Origin: Streptomyces sp. DSM 15324
GTDB taxonomy: Bacteria > Actinomycetota > Actinomycetes > Streptomycetales > Streptomycetaceae
DNA: 64,000 nucleotides
Direction of reading: 5' to 3'
Assembly: GCF_001514285.1 (NCBI RefSeq)
Contig: NZ_KQ949042.1
Coordinates: 38,177-102,176, forward strand
The notes below the pieces were generated by a model. It ran no database searches. It was not told the origin of the DNA and was given only the letters and a program-made list of their open reading frames with translations. A program made the translations under genes and the position numbers. Below are positions 7,315 to 16,956 of this stretch, piece by piece. Each line of letters starts with the position of its first letter. Position 1 is the stretch's first letter.

Positions 7315-10300
7315 GTGCGGGGCTACGAGAGCCAGGAGCGGGAACCGGCGGCTGACGTCGACCACCTCACACGGTTCGAAGCCGAGATGAAGCGGCTGAA
7401 GACCGAGCGTGAGAAGGCGATCCAGCATGCCGAGGACCTCGGCTACCAGGTCGAGGTGCTGCGCGCCAAGTTGCACGAGGCGCGCCGCACACTCATGTCC
7501 CGGCCGTCCTTCGACGGCGGCGACCTCGGGTACCAGGCCGAACAGATGCTGCGCAACGCGCAGATGCAGGCCGACCAGTTGCGCCAGGACGCCGAACGCG
7601 AGCTGAGCCAGGTCCGCGCGCAGACCCAGCGCATCCTCCAGGAGCACGCCGAGCAGGCCGCCCGGCTCCAGGCGGAGCTGCACCAGGAGGCCGTCAGCCG
7701 CCGCCAGCAGCTCGACCAGGAACTGGCGGAGCGCCGGCAGACCGTCGAGTCGCACGTCAACGAGAACGTGGCGTGGGCGGAGCAGCTGCGGGCCCGTTCC
7801 GAGGCCCAGGCCCGCCGGCTGCTGGAGGAGTCGCGCGCCGAGGCCGAGCAGGCCGTGGCCGCCGCCCGCGCCGAGGCCGAACGAGTGGCGGCGGAGGCCC
7901 GCCAGCGGCTCCAGGCCGACGCGGAGCAGACCCGCGCGGAGGCCGAGCAGCTCCTGCTGCGCGCCCGCACCGACGCCGAGCGGCTGCTGAACGCCGCCTC
8001 CACCCAGGCCCAGGAGGCCACCGAGCACGCCGAGGCGCTGCGCTCCTCCACGGCGACCGAGTCGGACTCGGCGCGCCGCCAGGCGGGTGAACTGAGCCGG
8101 GCCGCCGAGCAGCGGATGGCCGAGGCCGAGGAGGCACTGCGCAAGGCGCAGTCCGAGGCCGAGAAGGTCGTCGCCGAGGCCAAGGCCGCCGCCGAGAAGG
8201 CCCTCGCGAGCGCCGAGGCCACCAACGAGCAGCGCACCCGTACGGCGAAGGAGCAGGTCGCCCGGCTGGTCACCGAGGCCAGCCAGGAGGCCGAGACCAC
8301 CAAGGCGGACGCCGAGCAGATCGTCGCCGACGCCCGCGCCGAGGCCGAGAAGATCGTCGCGGAGGCCTCCGAGAAGGCCCGGACGATCACCGCCGAGGAG
8401 AGCGCCACCCAGCTGTCGAAGGCGGCCAAGACCGCCGAGGACGTCCTCAACAAGGCGCAGGAGGAGGCGCGGGGCACCACGAAGGCCGCCGCCGAGGAGG
8501 CCGAGCGGATCCGCCGGGAGGCGGAGAACGAGGCCGACCGGCTGCGCGCCGAGGCGCACGACATCGCCGAGCAGCTCAAGGGCTCCGCGAAGGACGACAC
8601 CAAGGAGTACCGCGCCAAGACGGTCGAGCTCCAGGAGGAGGCCCGCCGGCTGCGCGGCGAGGCCGAGCAGCTGCGCTCCGACGCGGTCGCCGAGGGCGAG
8701 AAGATCCGCGCGGAGGCCCGCAGGGAGGCCGTCCAGCAGATCGAGGAGGCCGCCCGGTCGGCCGAGGAGCTGCTGTCCAAGGCGAAGGCCGACGCGGACG
8801 AGCTGCGGCAGAAGGCCACGGCGGACAGCGAGAAGGTCCGCACCGAGGCCATCGAGCGCGCCACCACCCTGCGCCGGCAGGCCGAGGAGACCCTGGAGCG
8901 CACCCGCGCCGAGGCCGAGCGCTCCCGCGAGGAGGCGGTGGAACTCGCCGAGACCATCACCTCCGGTGCCGAGCGCGCGGCGGAGGAGCTGCGCCAGGAG
9001 GCCGAGCGCGCGGTCGAGGCCCGGCAGGCGGAGGCCGCCGAGGAGCTGACCCGGCTGCACACGGAGGCCGAGTCGCGGCTGGCGTCCGCCGAGCAGGCGC
9101 TGACGGACGCGCGTGAGGAGGCCGCGCGGATCCGCCGCGAGGCCGCCGAGGAGACCGATCGGCTGCGCACCGAGGCCGCCGAGCGGATCCGCACACTCCA
9201 GCAGCAGGCCGCCGACGAGATCGACCGGCTGCGCACCGAGGCCGCGGCCGACGCGTCCGCCTCGCGGGCCGAGGGCGAGGCCGTCGCCGTACGCCTGAGG
9301 TCGGAGGCCGCGGCCGAGGCGGAACGGCTCAGGAGCGAGGCGCAGGACTTCGCCGACCGGGTGCGCGCGGAGGCCACGGCGGCCGCGGAGCGGCTGGCCG
9401 ACGAGGCGACCGAGACGCTGGACGCCGCCCAGGAGGAGGCCGTCCGCCGGCGCCGCGAGGCCGAGGAACTCCTCGGCTCGGCCCGTCAGGAGGCCGACCA
9501 GGAGCGCGAGCGGGCCCGGGCGCAGTCCGAGGAGCTGCTGGCGTCGGCGCGCAACCGGGTGGAGGAGGCGCAGACCGAGGCGGTCCGGCTGGTCGAGGAG
9601 GCCGACCGGCGTTCCGGCGAGATGGTCGCCGCGGCCGAGCTCCACGCCCAGCAGGTCCGGGACTCCGTGAGCGGGCTGCACGAGCAGGCCCAGGAGGAGA
9701 TCAACGGGCTGCGCTCGGCCGCCGAGCACGCCGCGGACCGCACCCGGCGGGAGGCCGAGGAGGAGGCGGACCGGGTCCGCTTGGACGCCTACGCCGAGCG
9801 GGAGCGGGCCAGCGAGGACGCGAGCCGGATCCGCCGCGAGGCGAACGACGCCGCCGAGGCGGCGCGGGAACTGGCCGAGCGCACGGTCGGCGAGGCGATC
9901 TCGGAGGCCGAGCGGCTGCGCGCGGAGTCGTCGGCGTACGCCCAGCGGGTGCGCACGGAGGCGTCGGACGCGCTGGCGGAGGCCGACCAGGCCGCGGCCC
10001 GCACCCGGGCCGACGCCCGCGAGGACGCCAACCGCATCCGGTCGGACGCGGCGACCCAGGCGGACACCCTCATCACCGAGGCCCGCAACGAGGCCGAGCG
10101 GCTCCAGACGGAGACCCTCGCCGAGGCGGAGCGGCTCACGGCCGACACGGCCGCGGAGGCCGAGCGGGTCCGTGCCGAGTCCGTCGCCCGCGCGGAGAAG
10201 CTGATCCAGGACGCGAGCGGCGACGCGGAGCGGCTGCGGGCGGAGGCCGCCCAGACGGTGGGTTCGGCGCAGCAGGCCGCCGAGCGGATCCGGCTGGAGT

Positions 10301-11196
10301 CGGAGCGGGTCAAGGCGCAGGCGGCGGCGGAGGCCGACCGCATGCTGAGCGTGGCCCGCGACGAGGCGGACGAGACGCTGGACGCCGCCCGCAAGGAGGC
10401 CAACAAGCGGCGTTCCGAGGCGGCCGAGCAGGTCGACACGCTCATCACGGAGACCACGGCCGAGGTCGACAAGCTGCTGACGGAGGCACAGGAGCAGGCG
10501 CTGCAGACCACCGCGGACGCGGAGACGCAGGCCGACTCGATGGTGGGCGCGGCCCGCACCGAGGCCGACCGGCTGATCGCCGAGGCGACGCGCGAGGGCA
10601 ACACCCGTGTGGAGAAGGCCCGTACGGACGCGGACGAACTGCTCGTCGGCGCCCGCCGGGACGCCACCGCGATCAGGGAGCGCGCGGAGGAGCTGCGCGA
10701 CCGCATCACCGCCGAGATCGAGTCGCTGCACGAGCGGGCCCGCCGTGAGGCCGCCGAGACGATGAAGTCGACCGGCGACCGCTGCGACGCGCTGATCAAG
10801 GCGTCCGAGGAGCAGCTGGCCAAGGCGCAGGCCAAGGCGAAGGAGCTGGTGTCGGAGGCCAACTCCGAGGCCGGCAAGGTCAGGATCGCCGCCGTGAAGA
10901 AGGCGGAGGGCCTGTTGAAGGAGGCCGAGCAGAAGAAGTCGGCGCTGATCAGGGAGGCCGAGGAGCTCAAGGCCGAGGCGATCCGCGAGGCGCGGCTCAC
11001 GGTCGAGGAGGGCAAGCGCGAGCTGGAGGTCCTGGTGCGGCGGCGTGAGGACATCAACGCCGAGATCTCCCGGGTCCAGGACGTGCTGGAGGCGCTGGAG
11101 TCCTTTGAGATCCCGTCCGCGAACAAGGACGGCAGCATGCGGGCGGGGGCGAGCATCGGCGCGCCACGAGCGGGCGGGAAGACCTCTGACGGTTAG
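7315..11196 (+). CDS. scy: Scy, polarised-growth coiled-coil scaffold
   Basis: A very long (about 1290 residues) Glu/Ala/Arg-rich coiled coil with an N-terminal RGYESQEREPAADVDHL segment typical of Streptomyces Scy (SCO5397 in S. coelicolor). An N-terminal heptad region (about residues 20-60) is followed by a linker (MSRPSFDGGDLGYQAEQ). Then comes a near-continuous repeat of AEAERLR-type units to about residue 1270, and a Gly/Ala-rich tail. Scy organises the tip-organising centre with DivIVA and FilP and controls hyphal tip number. The reading frame is open upstream to an ATG at 7261; I prefer GTG 7315 because family members start at RGYESQ. filP follows 183 bases later. Confidence 0.93.
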   Translation: MRGYESQEREPAADVDHLTRFEAEMKRLKTEREKAIQHAEDLGYQVEVLRAKLHEARRTLMSRPSFDGGDLGYQAEQMLRNAQMQADQLRQDAERELSQVRAQTQRILQEHAEQAARLQAELHQEAVSRRQQLDQELAERRQTVESHVNENVAWAEQLRARSEAQARRLLEESRAEAEQAVAAARAEAERVAAEARQRLQADAEQTRAEAEQLLLRARTDAERLLNAASTQAQEATEHAEALRSSTATESDSARRQAGELSRAAEQRMAEAEEALRKAQSEAEKVVAEAKAAAEKALASAEATNEQRTRTAKEQVARLVTEASQEAETTKADAEQIVADARAEAEKIVAEASEKARTITAEESATQLSKAAKTAEDVLNKAQEEARGTTKAAAEEAERIRREAENEADRLRAEAHDIAEQLKGSAKDDTKEYRAKTVELQEEARRLRGEAEQLRSDAVAEGEKIRAEARREAVQQIEEAARSAEELLSKAKADADELRQKATADSEKVRTEAIERATTLRRQAEETLERTRAEAERSREEAVELAETITSGAERAAEELRQEAERAVEARQAEAAEELTRLHTEAESRLASAEQALTDAREEAARIRREAAEETDRLRTEAAERIRTLQQQAADEIDRLRTEAAADASASRAEGEAVAVRLRSEAAAEAERLRSEAQDFADRVRAEATAAAERLADEATETLDAAQEEAVRRRREAEELLGSARQEADQERERARAQSEELLASARNRVEEAQTEAVRLVEEADRRSGEMVAAAELHAQQVRDSVSGLHEQAQEEINGLRSAAEHAADRTRREAEEEADRVRLDAYAERERASEDASRIRREANDAAEAARELAERTVGEAISEAERLRAESSAYAQRVRTEASDALAEADQAAARTRADAREDANRIRSDAATQADTLITEARNEAERLQTETLAEAERLTADTAAEAERVRAESVARAEKLIQDASGDAERLRAEAAQTVGSAQQAAERIRLESERVKAQAAAEADRMLSVARDEADETLDAARKEANKRRSEAAEQVDTLITETTAEVDKLLTEAQEQALQTTADAETQADSMVGAARTEADRLIAEATREGNTRVEKARTDADELLVGARRDATAIRERAEELRDRITAEIESLHERARREAAETMKSTGDRCDALIKASEEQLAKAQAKAKELVSEANSEAGKVRIAAVKKAEGLLKEAEQKKSALIREAEELKAEAIREARLTVEEGKRELEVLVRRREDINAEISRVQDVLEALESFEIPSANKDGSMRAGASIGAPRAGGKTSDG

Positions 11197-11379
11197 TGGA
11201 ATGTGTGGATTGCGTTAAAGTCTGCCCCCTTACCCCGAGTTTTTGGCAAGGGGTGTGGGGTTCAGCCACCCAAAAGGGGTGTCATTCCTCAGATCAAACA
11301 CGCATACGCTCGATGACACAGCGCTCCGGCCCCTAGGATTCCACCTATCACCTCACCGGTCTCATTCGACAGGAACCCC

Positions 11380-12318
11380 ATGAGCGACACTTCCCCCTAC
11401 GGCTTCGAGCTAGTGCGGCGTGGGTACGACCGCGCTCAGGTGGACGAACGGATCTCCAAGCTCGTCTCCGACCGTGACAGCGCTCTCGCCCGCATCACCG
11501 CTCTGGAAAAGCGCATCGAGGAGCTCCACCTCGAGACTCAGAACGCCCAGGCCCAGGTCACCGACGCCGAGCCGTCGTACGCCGGGCTCGGTGCGCGGGT
11601 CGAGAAGATCCTCCGCCTCGCCGAGGAGGAGGCCAAGGATCTGCGCGAGGAAGCCCGTCGCGCGTCCGAGCAGCACCGCGAGCTCGCCGAGTCGGCGGCC
11701 CAGCAGGTGCGCAACGACGCAGAATCGTTCGCTGCGGACCGCAAGGCCAAGGCGGAGGACGAGGGCGTCCGGATCGTCGAGAAGGCCAAGAGCGACGCGG
11801 CCCAGCTGCGCCAGGAGGCCCAGAAGGACGCGCAGTCGAAGCGTGAGGAGGCGGACGCCCTCTTCGAGGAGACCCGCGCCAAGGCCGCTCAGGCCGCCGC
11901 CGACTTCGAGACCAACCTGGCCAAGCGCCGCGAGCAGTCCGAGCGCGACCTCGCGTCCCGTCAGCAGAAGGCGGAGAAGCGGCTCGCGGAGATCGAGCAC
12001 CGCGCGGAGCAGCTGCGCCTGGAGGCGGAGAAGCTGCGCACGGACGCCGAGCGCCGCGCCCGCCAGACCGTCGAGACCGCGCAGCGCCAGGCCGAGGACA
12101 TCGTGGCCGACGCCAACGCCAAGGCGGACCGCATCCGTTCGGAATCCGAGCGCGAGCTGGCGGCGCTCACCAACCGCCGCGACAGCATCAACGCGCAGCT
12201 GACGAACGTCCGCGAGATGCTCGCCACGCTGACCGGTGCCGCGGTGGCCGCGGCCGGTGCCCCGGTCACGGACGACGAGCCGATCTCCCGCGGAGTGCCC
12301 GCCCAGCAGTCCCGGTAA
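11380..12318 (+). CDS. filP: FilP, intermediate-filament-like cytoskeletal protein
   Basis: A 312-residue coiled-coil protein that opens with a DivIVA-like YGFELVRRGYDRAQVDERI segment, followed by short N-terminal heptads and a rod of about 210 residues. The C-terminal tail is short and Ala/Pro-rich. Length and sequence match FilP (SCO5396), which forms subpolar filament networks that stiffen growing hyphae and interacts with DivIVA and Scy. Adjacency to scy is the conserved Streptomyces arrangement. It has its own 183-base upstream region and is followed by a clear hairpin. Confidence 0.93.
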   Translation: MSDTSPYGFELVRRGYDRAQVDERISKLVSDRDSALARITALEKRIEELHLETQNAQAQVTDAEPSYAGLGARVEKILRLAEEEAKDLREEARRASEQHRELAESAAQQVRNDAESFAADRKAKAEDEGVRIVEKAKSDAAQLRQEAQKDAQSKREEADALFEETRAKAAQAAADFETNLAKRREQSERDLASRQQKAEKRLAEIEHRAEQLRLEAEKLRTDAERRARQTVETAQRQAEDIVADANAKADRIRSESERELAALTNRRDSINAQLTNVREMLATLTGAAVAAAGAPVTDDEPISRGVPAQQSR

Positions 12319-12345
12319 CCCTGGGGTACCCCGGCCGACCGTCGG

Positions 12346-12381
12346 ACGAAGCCCGTTGCCAGCGGTGGCAGCGGGCTTCGT
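12346..12381 (+). terminator. Hairpin after filP
   Basis: A 15-base inverted repeat (ACGAAGCCCGTTGCC with its near-perfect complement, one G-T pair) around a 6-base loop, 27 bases after the filP stop codon. Confidence 0.7.
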
Positions 12382-12499
12382 GGCGCGCCCGCGTGGTCGC
12401 GGCTTTCAGCTGGGCGGAACCGTCAGCGGCTCGATAAGCTCCTAACCCTTACGGGGGCGTGGTGCCCCGCTGTCCTGAACCTGTCGATGGGTGCGGAGC

Positions 12500-13879
12500 A
12501 TGATCGAGGCAGTCGGCCTGACCAAGCGCTACGGCGACAAGACCGCTGTGTACAACCTTTCCTTCCAGGTACGGCCGGGTGCGGTCACCGGTTTCCTCGG
12601 GCCGAACGGCTCGGGCAAGTCGACGACGATGAGGATGATCCTCGGCCTGGACAACCCCACCTCGGGGAGGGTCACGATCGGCGGCTTCCCGTACCGCAGG
12701 CTGCCGAACGCGGCCCGCCAGGTGGGTGCGCTGCTCGACGCCAAGGCCGTGCACGGCGGCCGGTCGGCGCGCAGCCATCTGCTCTCCCTGGCCCAGCTCT
12801 CCGGCATCCCGGCCCGCCGGGTGGACGAGGTGCTCGGCGTGGTGGGGCTCCAGGACGTGGCGAAGCGGCGCTCCAAGGGCTTCTCGCTCGGCATGGGGCA
12901 GCGGCTCGGCATCGCGGCGGCGCTGCTCGGCGATCCGCAGGTGCTGCTGTTCGACGAGCCGGTCAACGGCCTCGACCCCGAGGGCATCCTCTGGGTGCGC
13001 AACCTGATGAAGGCGCTCGCGGCGGAGGGCCGTACGGTCTTCGTCTCCTCGCACCTGATGAGCGAGATGGCGCTGACCGCGGACCATCTGATCGTCATCG
13101 GGCGGGGTCAGCTGCTGTCCGACATGAGCGTGAAGGACTTCATCTCGGCCAACTCGGCGGACTTCGCGCGGGTCCGCACACCGCAGACCGAGCCGCAGCT
13201 CCGCGAGAAGCTCGCGGGGGCGCTGTCGGCGGCGGGCGGCCATGTCCTGCCCGAGCAGGACGGCGCCCTGCGGGTGACCGGACTGGCGCTGCCGCAGATC
13301 AGCGACATCGCCCATGACGCGGACGTACGGCTGTGGGAACTGTCGCCGCACCAGGCCTCGCTGGAGGAGGCGTACATGCGGATGACGCAGGGCGCCGTCG
13401 ACTACCGCTCGACGACCGACGAGAAGGCCGGCCTCCAGCAGCCGCTGCCGCCCGGCGTCACGCCGCCGATGCCGGTCCCCGGCCAGGGCCAGCCCGGCTG
13501 GTACGCCCCGCCGCCCGCGCAGCACGGCTACGCCCCGCCGCAACCCGCCCAGCCGTACGGCCCCGGCTACGGCGCCCCCGCCGCGCCCCCGGCGCCCCAC
13601 GGCGCCAACCCGTACGCCCAGGCCCCGGCGCCGGCGGCCCCGACGCCCGCCACCGCGCCCTCCCCGACGCCTTCCCCCGCGCCCTCCCCCACGGCGGACG
13701 CGTCGCGGGACCAGGCCCCGGCTGCGCCCGCCGCCCCCACGGCCCCGACGGCCCAGGCGACCCCGGCCGCCCCGCCCGCCTCCGCCGCGAGCCAGGGGCC
13801 CCTCGCCCCCGCCTCCCTCGCGAAGGCGCCCGCCGAACCCTTCGCCACCCCGACGACTCAGCCCGAGGACGCCCGATGA
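12500..13879 (+). CDS. ABC transporter ATP-binding protein with Pro/Ala-rich tail
   Basis: A 459-residue ABC ATPase with Walker A (GPNGSGKST), a signature variant (FSLGMGQR), Walker B (VLLFDEPVNGLDPEG) and the switch His in SSHLMSE. The ATPase core occupies about residues 1-230, followed by a regulatory region to about 305. The remaining ~150 residues are a disordered Pro/Ala/Gln tail, unusually long for this class. The start is taken at ATG 12500; GTG 12491 is in frame. The permease gene overlaps by four bases. This is the two-component, drug/bacteriocin-exporter-type ABC-2 layout; the substrate is unknown. Confidence 0.88.
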   Translation: MIEAVGLTKRYGDKTAVYNLSFQVRPGAVTGFLGPNGSGKSTTMRMILGLDNPTSGRVTIGGFPYRRLPNAARQVGALLDAKAVHGGRSARSHLLSLAQLSGIPARRVDEVLGVVGLQDVAKRRSKGFSLGMGQRLGIAAALLGDPQVLLFDEPVNGLDPEGILWVRNLMKALAAEGRTVFVSSHLMSEMALTADHLIVIGRGQLLSDMSVKDFISANSADFARVRTPQTEPQLREKLAGALSAAGGHVLPEQDGALRVTGLALPQISDIAHDADVRLWELSPHQASLEEAYMRMTQGAVDYRSTTDEKAGLQQPLPPGVTPPMPVPGQGQPGWYAPPPAQHGYAPPQPAQPYGPGYGAPAAPPAPHGANPYAQAPAPAAPTPATAPSPTPSPAPSPTADASRDQAPAAPAAPTAPTAQATPAAPPASAASQGPLAPASLAKAPAEPFATPTTQPEDAR

Positions 13880-14754
13880 GCACCCCGCAGCACCCGGTCC
13901 CGCAGGCCGCCGCGCCCGGCTGGCAGGGGGCGCCCGGTCCCTCGTACGCCGTCCCGGGCTACACCTCGCCGATTCCCGTCGTACGCACGCACCTCGGGCA
14001 CGCCGTCGCGTCCGAGTGGACCAAGATCCGGTCGGTGCGCTCGACGATGTGGACGCTCGGGGTGTTCGTGCTCCTCGTCGTCGGCATCGGGATGATGGTC
14101 GCGCTGATCGTCGACGCGAACGCCTCCGAGTCCGACCTCGCGGGCGACAGCCCCCTGTCGTTCGGCTTCTTCGGGGTGCTCCTCGGCAGCATGCCGATCA
14201 TCACGCTCGGTGTCCTGACCACCGCCTCCGAGTACGGCACCGGCATGATCCGCACCACCATGGTCGCCTGCCCCTCGCGCGGCCGGGTCCTCGCCGCGAA
14301 GGGCATCGTGTTCTTCGCGATCGCGTTCGTGGTGACCCTGGTGTCCACGGGACTGGTCGCCATGGTGGACGCGGCGCTGTTCACCGAGGCGCGCGAGCCC
14401 TCGGGCGGCGAGTGGCTGAAGGCCACCGTCGGCGTGTCCCTCTACATCGCGCTGCTGGGACTGCTGTCCCTGGCCGTCGGCTCGATCATCCGCCACTCGG
14501 CGGGCGCCATCACCATCATGATCGGCCTGCTGCTGGCCCCGCTGGTCATCGCGATCTTCATGTTCTCCGAGTCCCTGCAGGACCTGCGCGAGGCCCTGTT
14601 CGAGTACTCGATCCCCAGCCAGCTCGGCGTCTGGTACTCCACTCAGCTCAGCGAGACCGGCCCCTCCGGCTGGGACCCGCTCTGGATCGCGCTCGGTGTC
14701 ACGGCCGCCGCGCTCGCCGGTGCCTTCGCCCTGCTGGAGAAGCGGGACGTGTAG
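13876..14754 (+). CDS. ABC-2 type transporter permease
   Basis: A 292-residue membrane protein with a Pro/Ala-rich cytoplasmic N-terminus and six predicted transmembrane segments (about residues 55-78, 98-118, 140-165, 180-203, 210-232 and 268-288). The ASEWTKIRSVRSTMWTL stretch before the first helix and the TTASEYGTGMIRTTM loop are hallmarks of actinobacterial ABC-2 permeases. It is translationally coupled (ATGA) to the ATPase gene and forms one exporter with it. Many such pairs flank cell-envelope or resistance genes, but nothing here fixes the cargo. Confidence 0.87.
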   Translation: MSTPQHPVPQAAAPGWQGAPGPSYAVPGYTSPIPVVRTHLGHAVASEWTKIRSVRSTMWTLGVFVLLVVGIGMMVALIVDANASESDLAGDSPLSFGFFGVLLGSMPIITLGVLTTASEYGTGMIRTTMVACPSRGRVLAAKGIVFFAIAFVVTLVSTGLVAMVDAALFTEAREPSGGEWLKATVGVSLYIALLGLLSLAVGSIIRHSAGAITIMIGLLLAPLVIAIFMFSESLQDLREALFEYSIPSQLGVWYSTQLSETGPSGWDPLWIALGVTAAALAGAFALLEKRDV

Positions 14755-14778
14755 CCGTCCAGGTAGTCGGCAGGACCC

Positions 14779-15129
14779 TCAGAAGCGAGGCGCGTTACGG
14801 GACCGCTGCACCCCCGGGTTGCGGCGGTCCCGCGCGTTCCAGCAGGCCTTGTGCCAGTGCCGGCGGTCGTCGACGCCCGCGTGCTCGGGCCAGGCGACGA
14901 CATGCGGCACGCCGTCCAGGATCATCTGGTCGCAGCCGGGGCACCGGTAGCTCTTGCCCTGCGCGCTCGCACCGGCCACGTGCCGTACGTTCCACTCCTC
15001 GCCCTGCCAGCTCACCGAGGACTGCCAGCCGCCGTACCGGCTCGCCCGGTCGTCCTCGGCGCTCCGGCCGGACGAGCCGGACGCGCCGGACGGATCGGCA
15101 CCCTTGGGTCGGTTGCGACGCGGGGACAC
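14779..15129 (-). CDS. Small conserved protein with Cys/His zinc-ribbon-like motif
   Basis: A 116-residue protein. The first ~40 residues are charged and low-complexity; the rest has RCPGCDQM followed by HVVAWPEH and HWHKACW. That Cys-x2-Cys plus His/Cys pattern suggests a structural zinc site. GTG 15129 is chosen because a GAGGTG ribosome site lies just before it. Homologues in Streptomyces are often labelled ATP/GTP-binding protein without a visible nucleotide motif; I see no P-loop here. Function unknown. Confidence 0.7.
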   Translation of the reverse strand: MSPRRNRPKGADPSGASGSSGRSAEDDRASRYGGWQSSVSWQGEEWNVRHVAGASAQGKSYRCPGCDQMILDGVPHVVAWPEHAGVDDRRHWHKACWNARDRRNPGVQRSRNAPRF

Positions 15130-15351
15130 GGAACACCTCACGGGGCTATACAGGAAGCAGGGTTCCCGTCCAGCGTACGCGGCGTCGGCACGGGTACCCG
15201 GAAGGGACCGATCCCCACAAGTCCCCCTGCCCGGAACCCCATTCTGCAGACAATCGGCAAATCTCTCCGCCAGGCCGTGTCCTCGGCACGTGTCAGACGG
15301 TTATGCCGGGTGGGGGAGCTCCGTGTCGGAGCCAAGGAAGCAGGAAAGTCC

Positions 15352-16380
15352 ATGCGCGTTGGTAGTTTCGTGTTGGGTGCCCAGTTCCCCGGGCAGGGCC
15401 AGGGAGAGGCACTGCACCGCGCGGTCCGCTCCGCCGAGGTCGCCGAGGAGTCGGGCCTCGACTCGGTCTGGCTGGGCGAGCACCACTTCGTGCCGTACGG
15501 CACCTGCCCGTCGGCGGTCACACTCGCCGCGCTGCTGCTCGGCCGCACCCGGCGCATCCGGGTCGGCACCGCGGTGAGCGTCCTGCCCACCGTGCACCCC
15601 GTCGCCCTCGGCGAACAGGCCGCGCTGCTGCATCTGACGAGCGGCGGCCGGTTCTCGCTGGGCGTGGGCCGCGGCGGGCCGTGGATCGATCTGGAGGTCT
15701 TCGGATCGGGCCTCGCGGCGTACGAGTCGGGGTTCCCCGAATCACTCGATCTGCTGGTGCGCTGGCTGCGCGAGCCGTCCGTGGGAGCCGACGGCGAGCG
15801 CTTCCGCTTCCGTGAAGTCCCGGTCGTCCCCCGCCCGTCGGAGGCGCTGACGGACACCGGGGGGCCGGAGGTGATCGTGGCGTGCACCTCGTCGGCGAGC
15901 GTCCGGCTGGCCGCCGAGCGCGGGCTGCCGATGCTGCTCGGGATGCACGTCGGGGACGAGGAGAAGGCGGAGATGGTCGCCCTGTGGCGGCAGCACGCCC
16001 GCGCGGCGGGGCGCTCCGGCGACGAGATGCGGGCCGCGGCCCATGTCTCGGCGGGCGTCTGCCAGCTCGCGGACCGGCGCACGGACGCGGTGGAGACCCT
16101 CGTGAAGGCGATGCCGGGCTGGCTGCGGCAGGGGCTCGACGCCCATGTCACGGTCGACGGCCGTCCCCGCTCCATGCGGGACCCGGTGGCGTACACCGAA
16201 CTGCTCTGCGCCCTGCACCCGGTGGGCACCCCGCAGCTGTGCGCCGACCGTCTCGCGGCGACCTGCGAACGGACCGGCATCTCGCGCTTCGCCCTGCTCG
16301 TGGAGGGCTCGGGCGACCTGGCGGCCACGGAGGAGAACGTCCGGCGGCTGGGCGCCGAGGTGCTCCCCCACCTGCGCTGA
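15352..16380 (+). CDS. LLM-class (luciferase-like) flavin-dependent oxidoreductase
   Basis: A 342-residue TIM-barrel protein of the bacterial luciferase superfamily. It shows the N-terminal GSFVLGAQFPGQ strand, the DSVWLGEHHF motif, RIRVGTAVSVLPTVHP and the GGRFSLGVGRGGP flavin-phosphate region. It probably uses FMN or F420 to oxidise an unidentified small molecule. ATG 15352 has an AGGAAAG site eight bases upstream; the 200 bases before it hold the promoter. It is alone and followed by a convergent terminator. Confidence 0.85.
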   Translation: MRVGSFVLGAQFPGQGQGEALHRAVRSAEVAEESGLDSVWLGEHHFVPYGTCPSAVTLAALLLGRTRRIRVGTAVSVLPTVHPVALGEQAALLHLTSGGRFSLGVGRGGPWIDLEVFGSGLAAYESGFPESLDLLVRWLREPSVGADGERFRFREVPVVPRPSEALTDTGGPEVIVACTSSASVRLAAERGLPMLLGMHVGDEEKAEMVALWRQHARAAGRSGDEMRAAAHVSAGVCQLADRRTDAVETLVKAMPGWLRQGLDAHVTVDGRPRSMRDPVAYTELLCALHPVGTPQLCADRLAATCERTGISRFALLVEGSGDLAATEENVRRLGAEVLPHLR

Positions 16381-16400
16381 ACGGGGCGGGACGGCCGGGA

Positions 16401-16449
16401 GCTTGCCGCTCCGGTACTGATCGCACCTCCTGCGGGCGGAGCGGCAAGC
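16401..16449. terminator. 13-bp hairpin between convergent genes
   Basis: A perfect 13-base inverted repeat (16401-16413 with 16437-16449) with a 23-base loop, centred between the ends of the flavin oxidoreductase and the convergent gene at 16470. Confidence 0.65.
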
Positions 16450-16469
16450 GACAGGCTCACACCGATGCC

Positions 16470-16862
16470 TCAGCAGTCCCGGAATTCCGGCGACTGGTTC
16501 AGCACCTGGCTGCGCACCGAGGTGAAGCGGGCGAGCTTCTCGTCGACAGCCGAGTCCAACGGGAACACCGCCACCCGGTGGCAGTTCTGGAAGGCCAGCC
16601 GGACACCGAAGTGCCGCTGCAGGGCGCCGCGTATGGCGTCACTCGCGAGCGCGCGCAGCAGCTGCCCGCGCGCCTGCTCGTCCGGCGGGGGCGTCTGGTT
16701 GTCGGCGAAAGGTCCGCCGTCCACCTTCAGCTGGGCCACCAGGGAGCTGATCATCTCCCATGCGTAGGGCAGGGAGGTCCGGACGCAGTCGACGAATTCA
16801 GCTTCGTCGACCTCGCCTCGCTCGGCCTGTTCGAGTAGGGCCGGTGAGACGTCGAGCGACAT
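16470..16862 (-). CDS. Conserved actinobacterial protein (SCO5389 family)
   Basis: A 130-residue acidic protein beginning MSLDVSPALLEQAERGEV, with SLPYAWEMISSLVAQL, a QTPPPDEQARGQLLRALASDAIRG helix and a C-terminal NCHRVAVFPLDS segment. It is highly conserved next to nucS in Streptomyces and has no known function. The ATG at 16862 has a strong AGGAG site (GAGGAGAACCC). The frame is open further upstream to a GTG at 16952, but the conserved protein begins at 16862. A short candidate leader reading frame lies in the 5' region. Confidence 0.82.
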   Translation of the reverse strand: MSLDVSPALLEQAERGEVDEAEFVDCVRTSLPYAWEMISSLVAQLKVDGGPFADNQTPPPDEQARGQLLRALASDAIRGALQRHFGVRLAFQNCHRVAVFPLDSAVDEKLARFTSVRSQVLNQSPEFRDC

Positions 16863-16881
16863 GGGTTCTCCTCTCGCACCC

Positions 16882-16956
16882 CTAAGAGAGCAGGGGTTGC
16901 CGGACAGGGCACGGGAGTTCGCCATGCCAAAACACCGCAACGCTGAGTACACGCAT
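16882..16956 (-). CDS. Candidate 24-residue leader peptide upstream of the SCO5389-like gene
   Basis: A short frame with ATG at 16956 encodes 24 residues (MRVLSVAVFWHGELPCPVRQ then PLLS) and ends at a TAG 19 bases before the main start. A near-consensus GGGAGG site sits five bases before its ATG, stronger than the sites of most genes in the window. It overlaps the main gene's open frame in a different phase. It may be a translated regulatory leader; coding status is unproven. Confidence 0.35.
   Translation of the reverse strand: MRVLSVAVFWHGELPCPVRQPLLS

Noticed and set aside
7443..10731. Very long reverse-strand frames opposite scy
   Set aside because: They arise because the Glu/Ala/Arg codon repeats of the coiled coil leave the opposite strand free of stops; the products are low-complexity Leu/Gly/Arg or Ser/Ala/Arg sequences.
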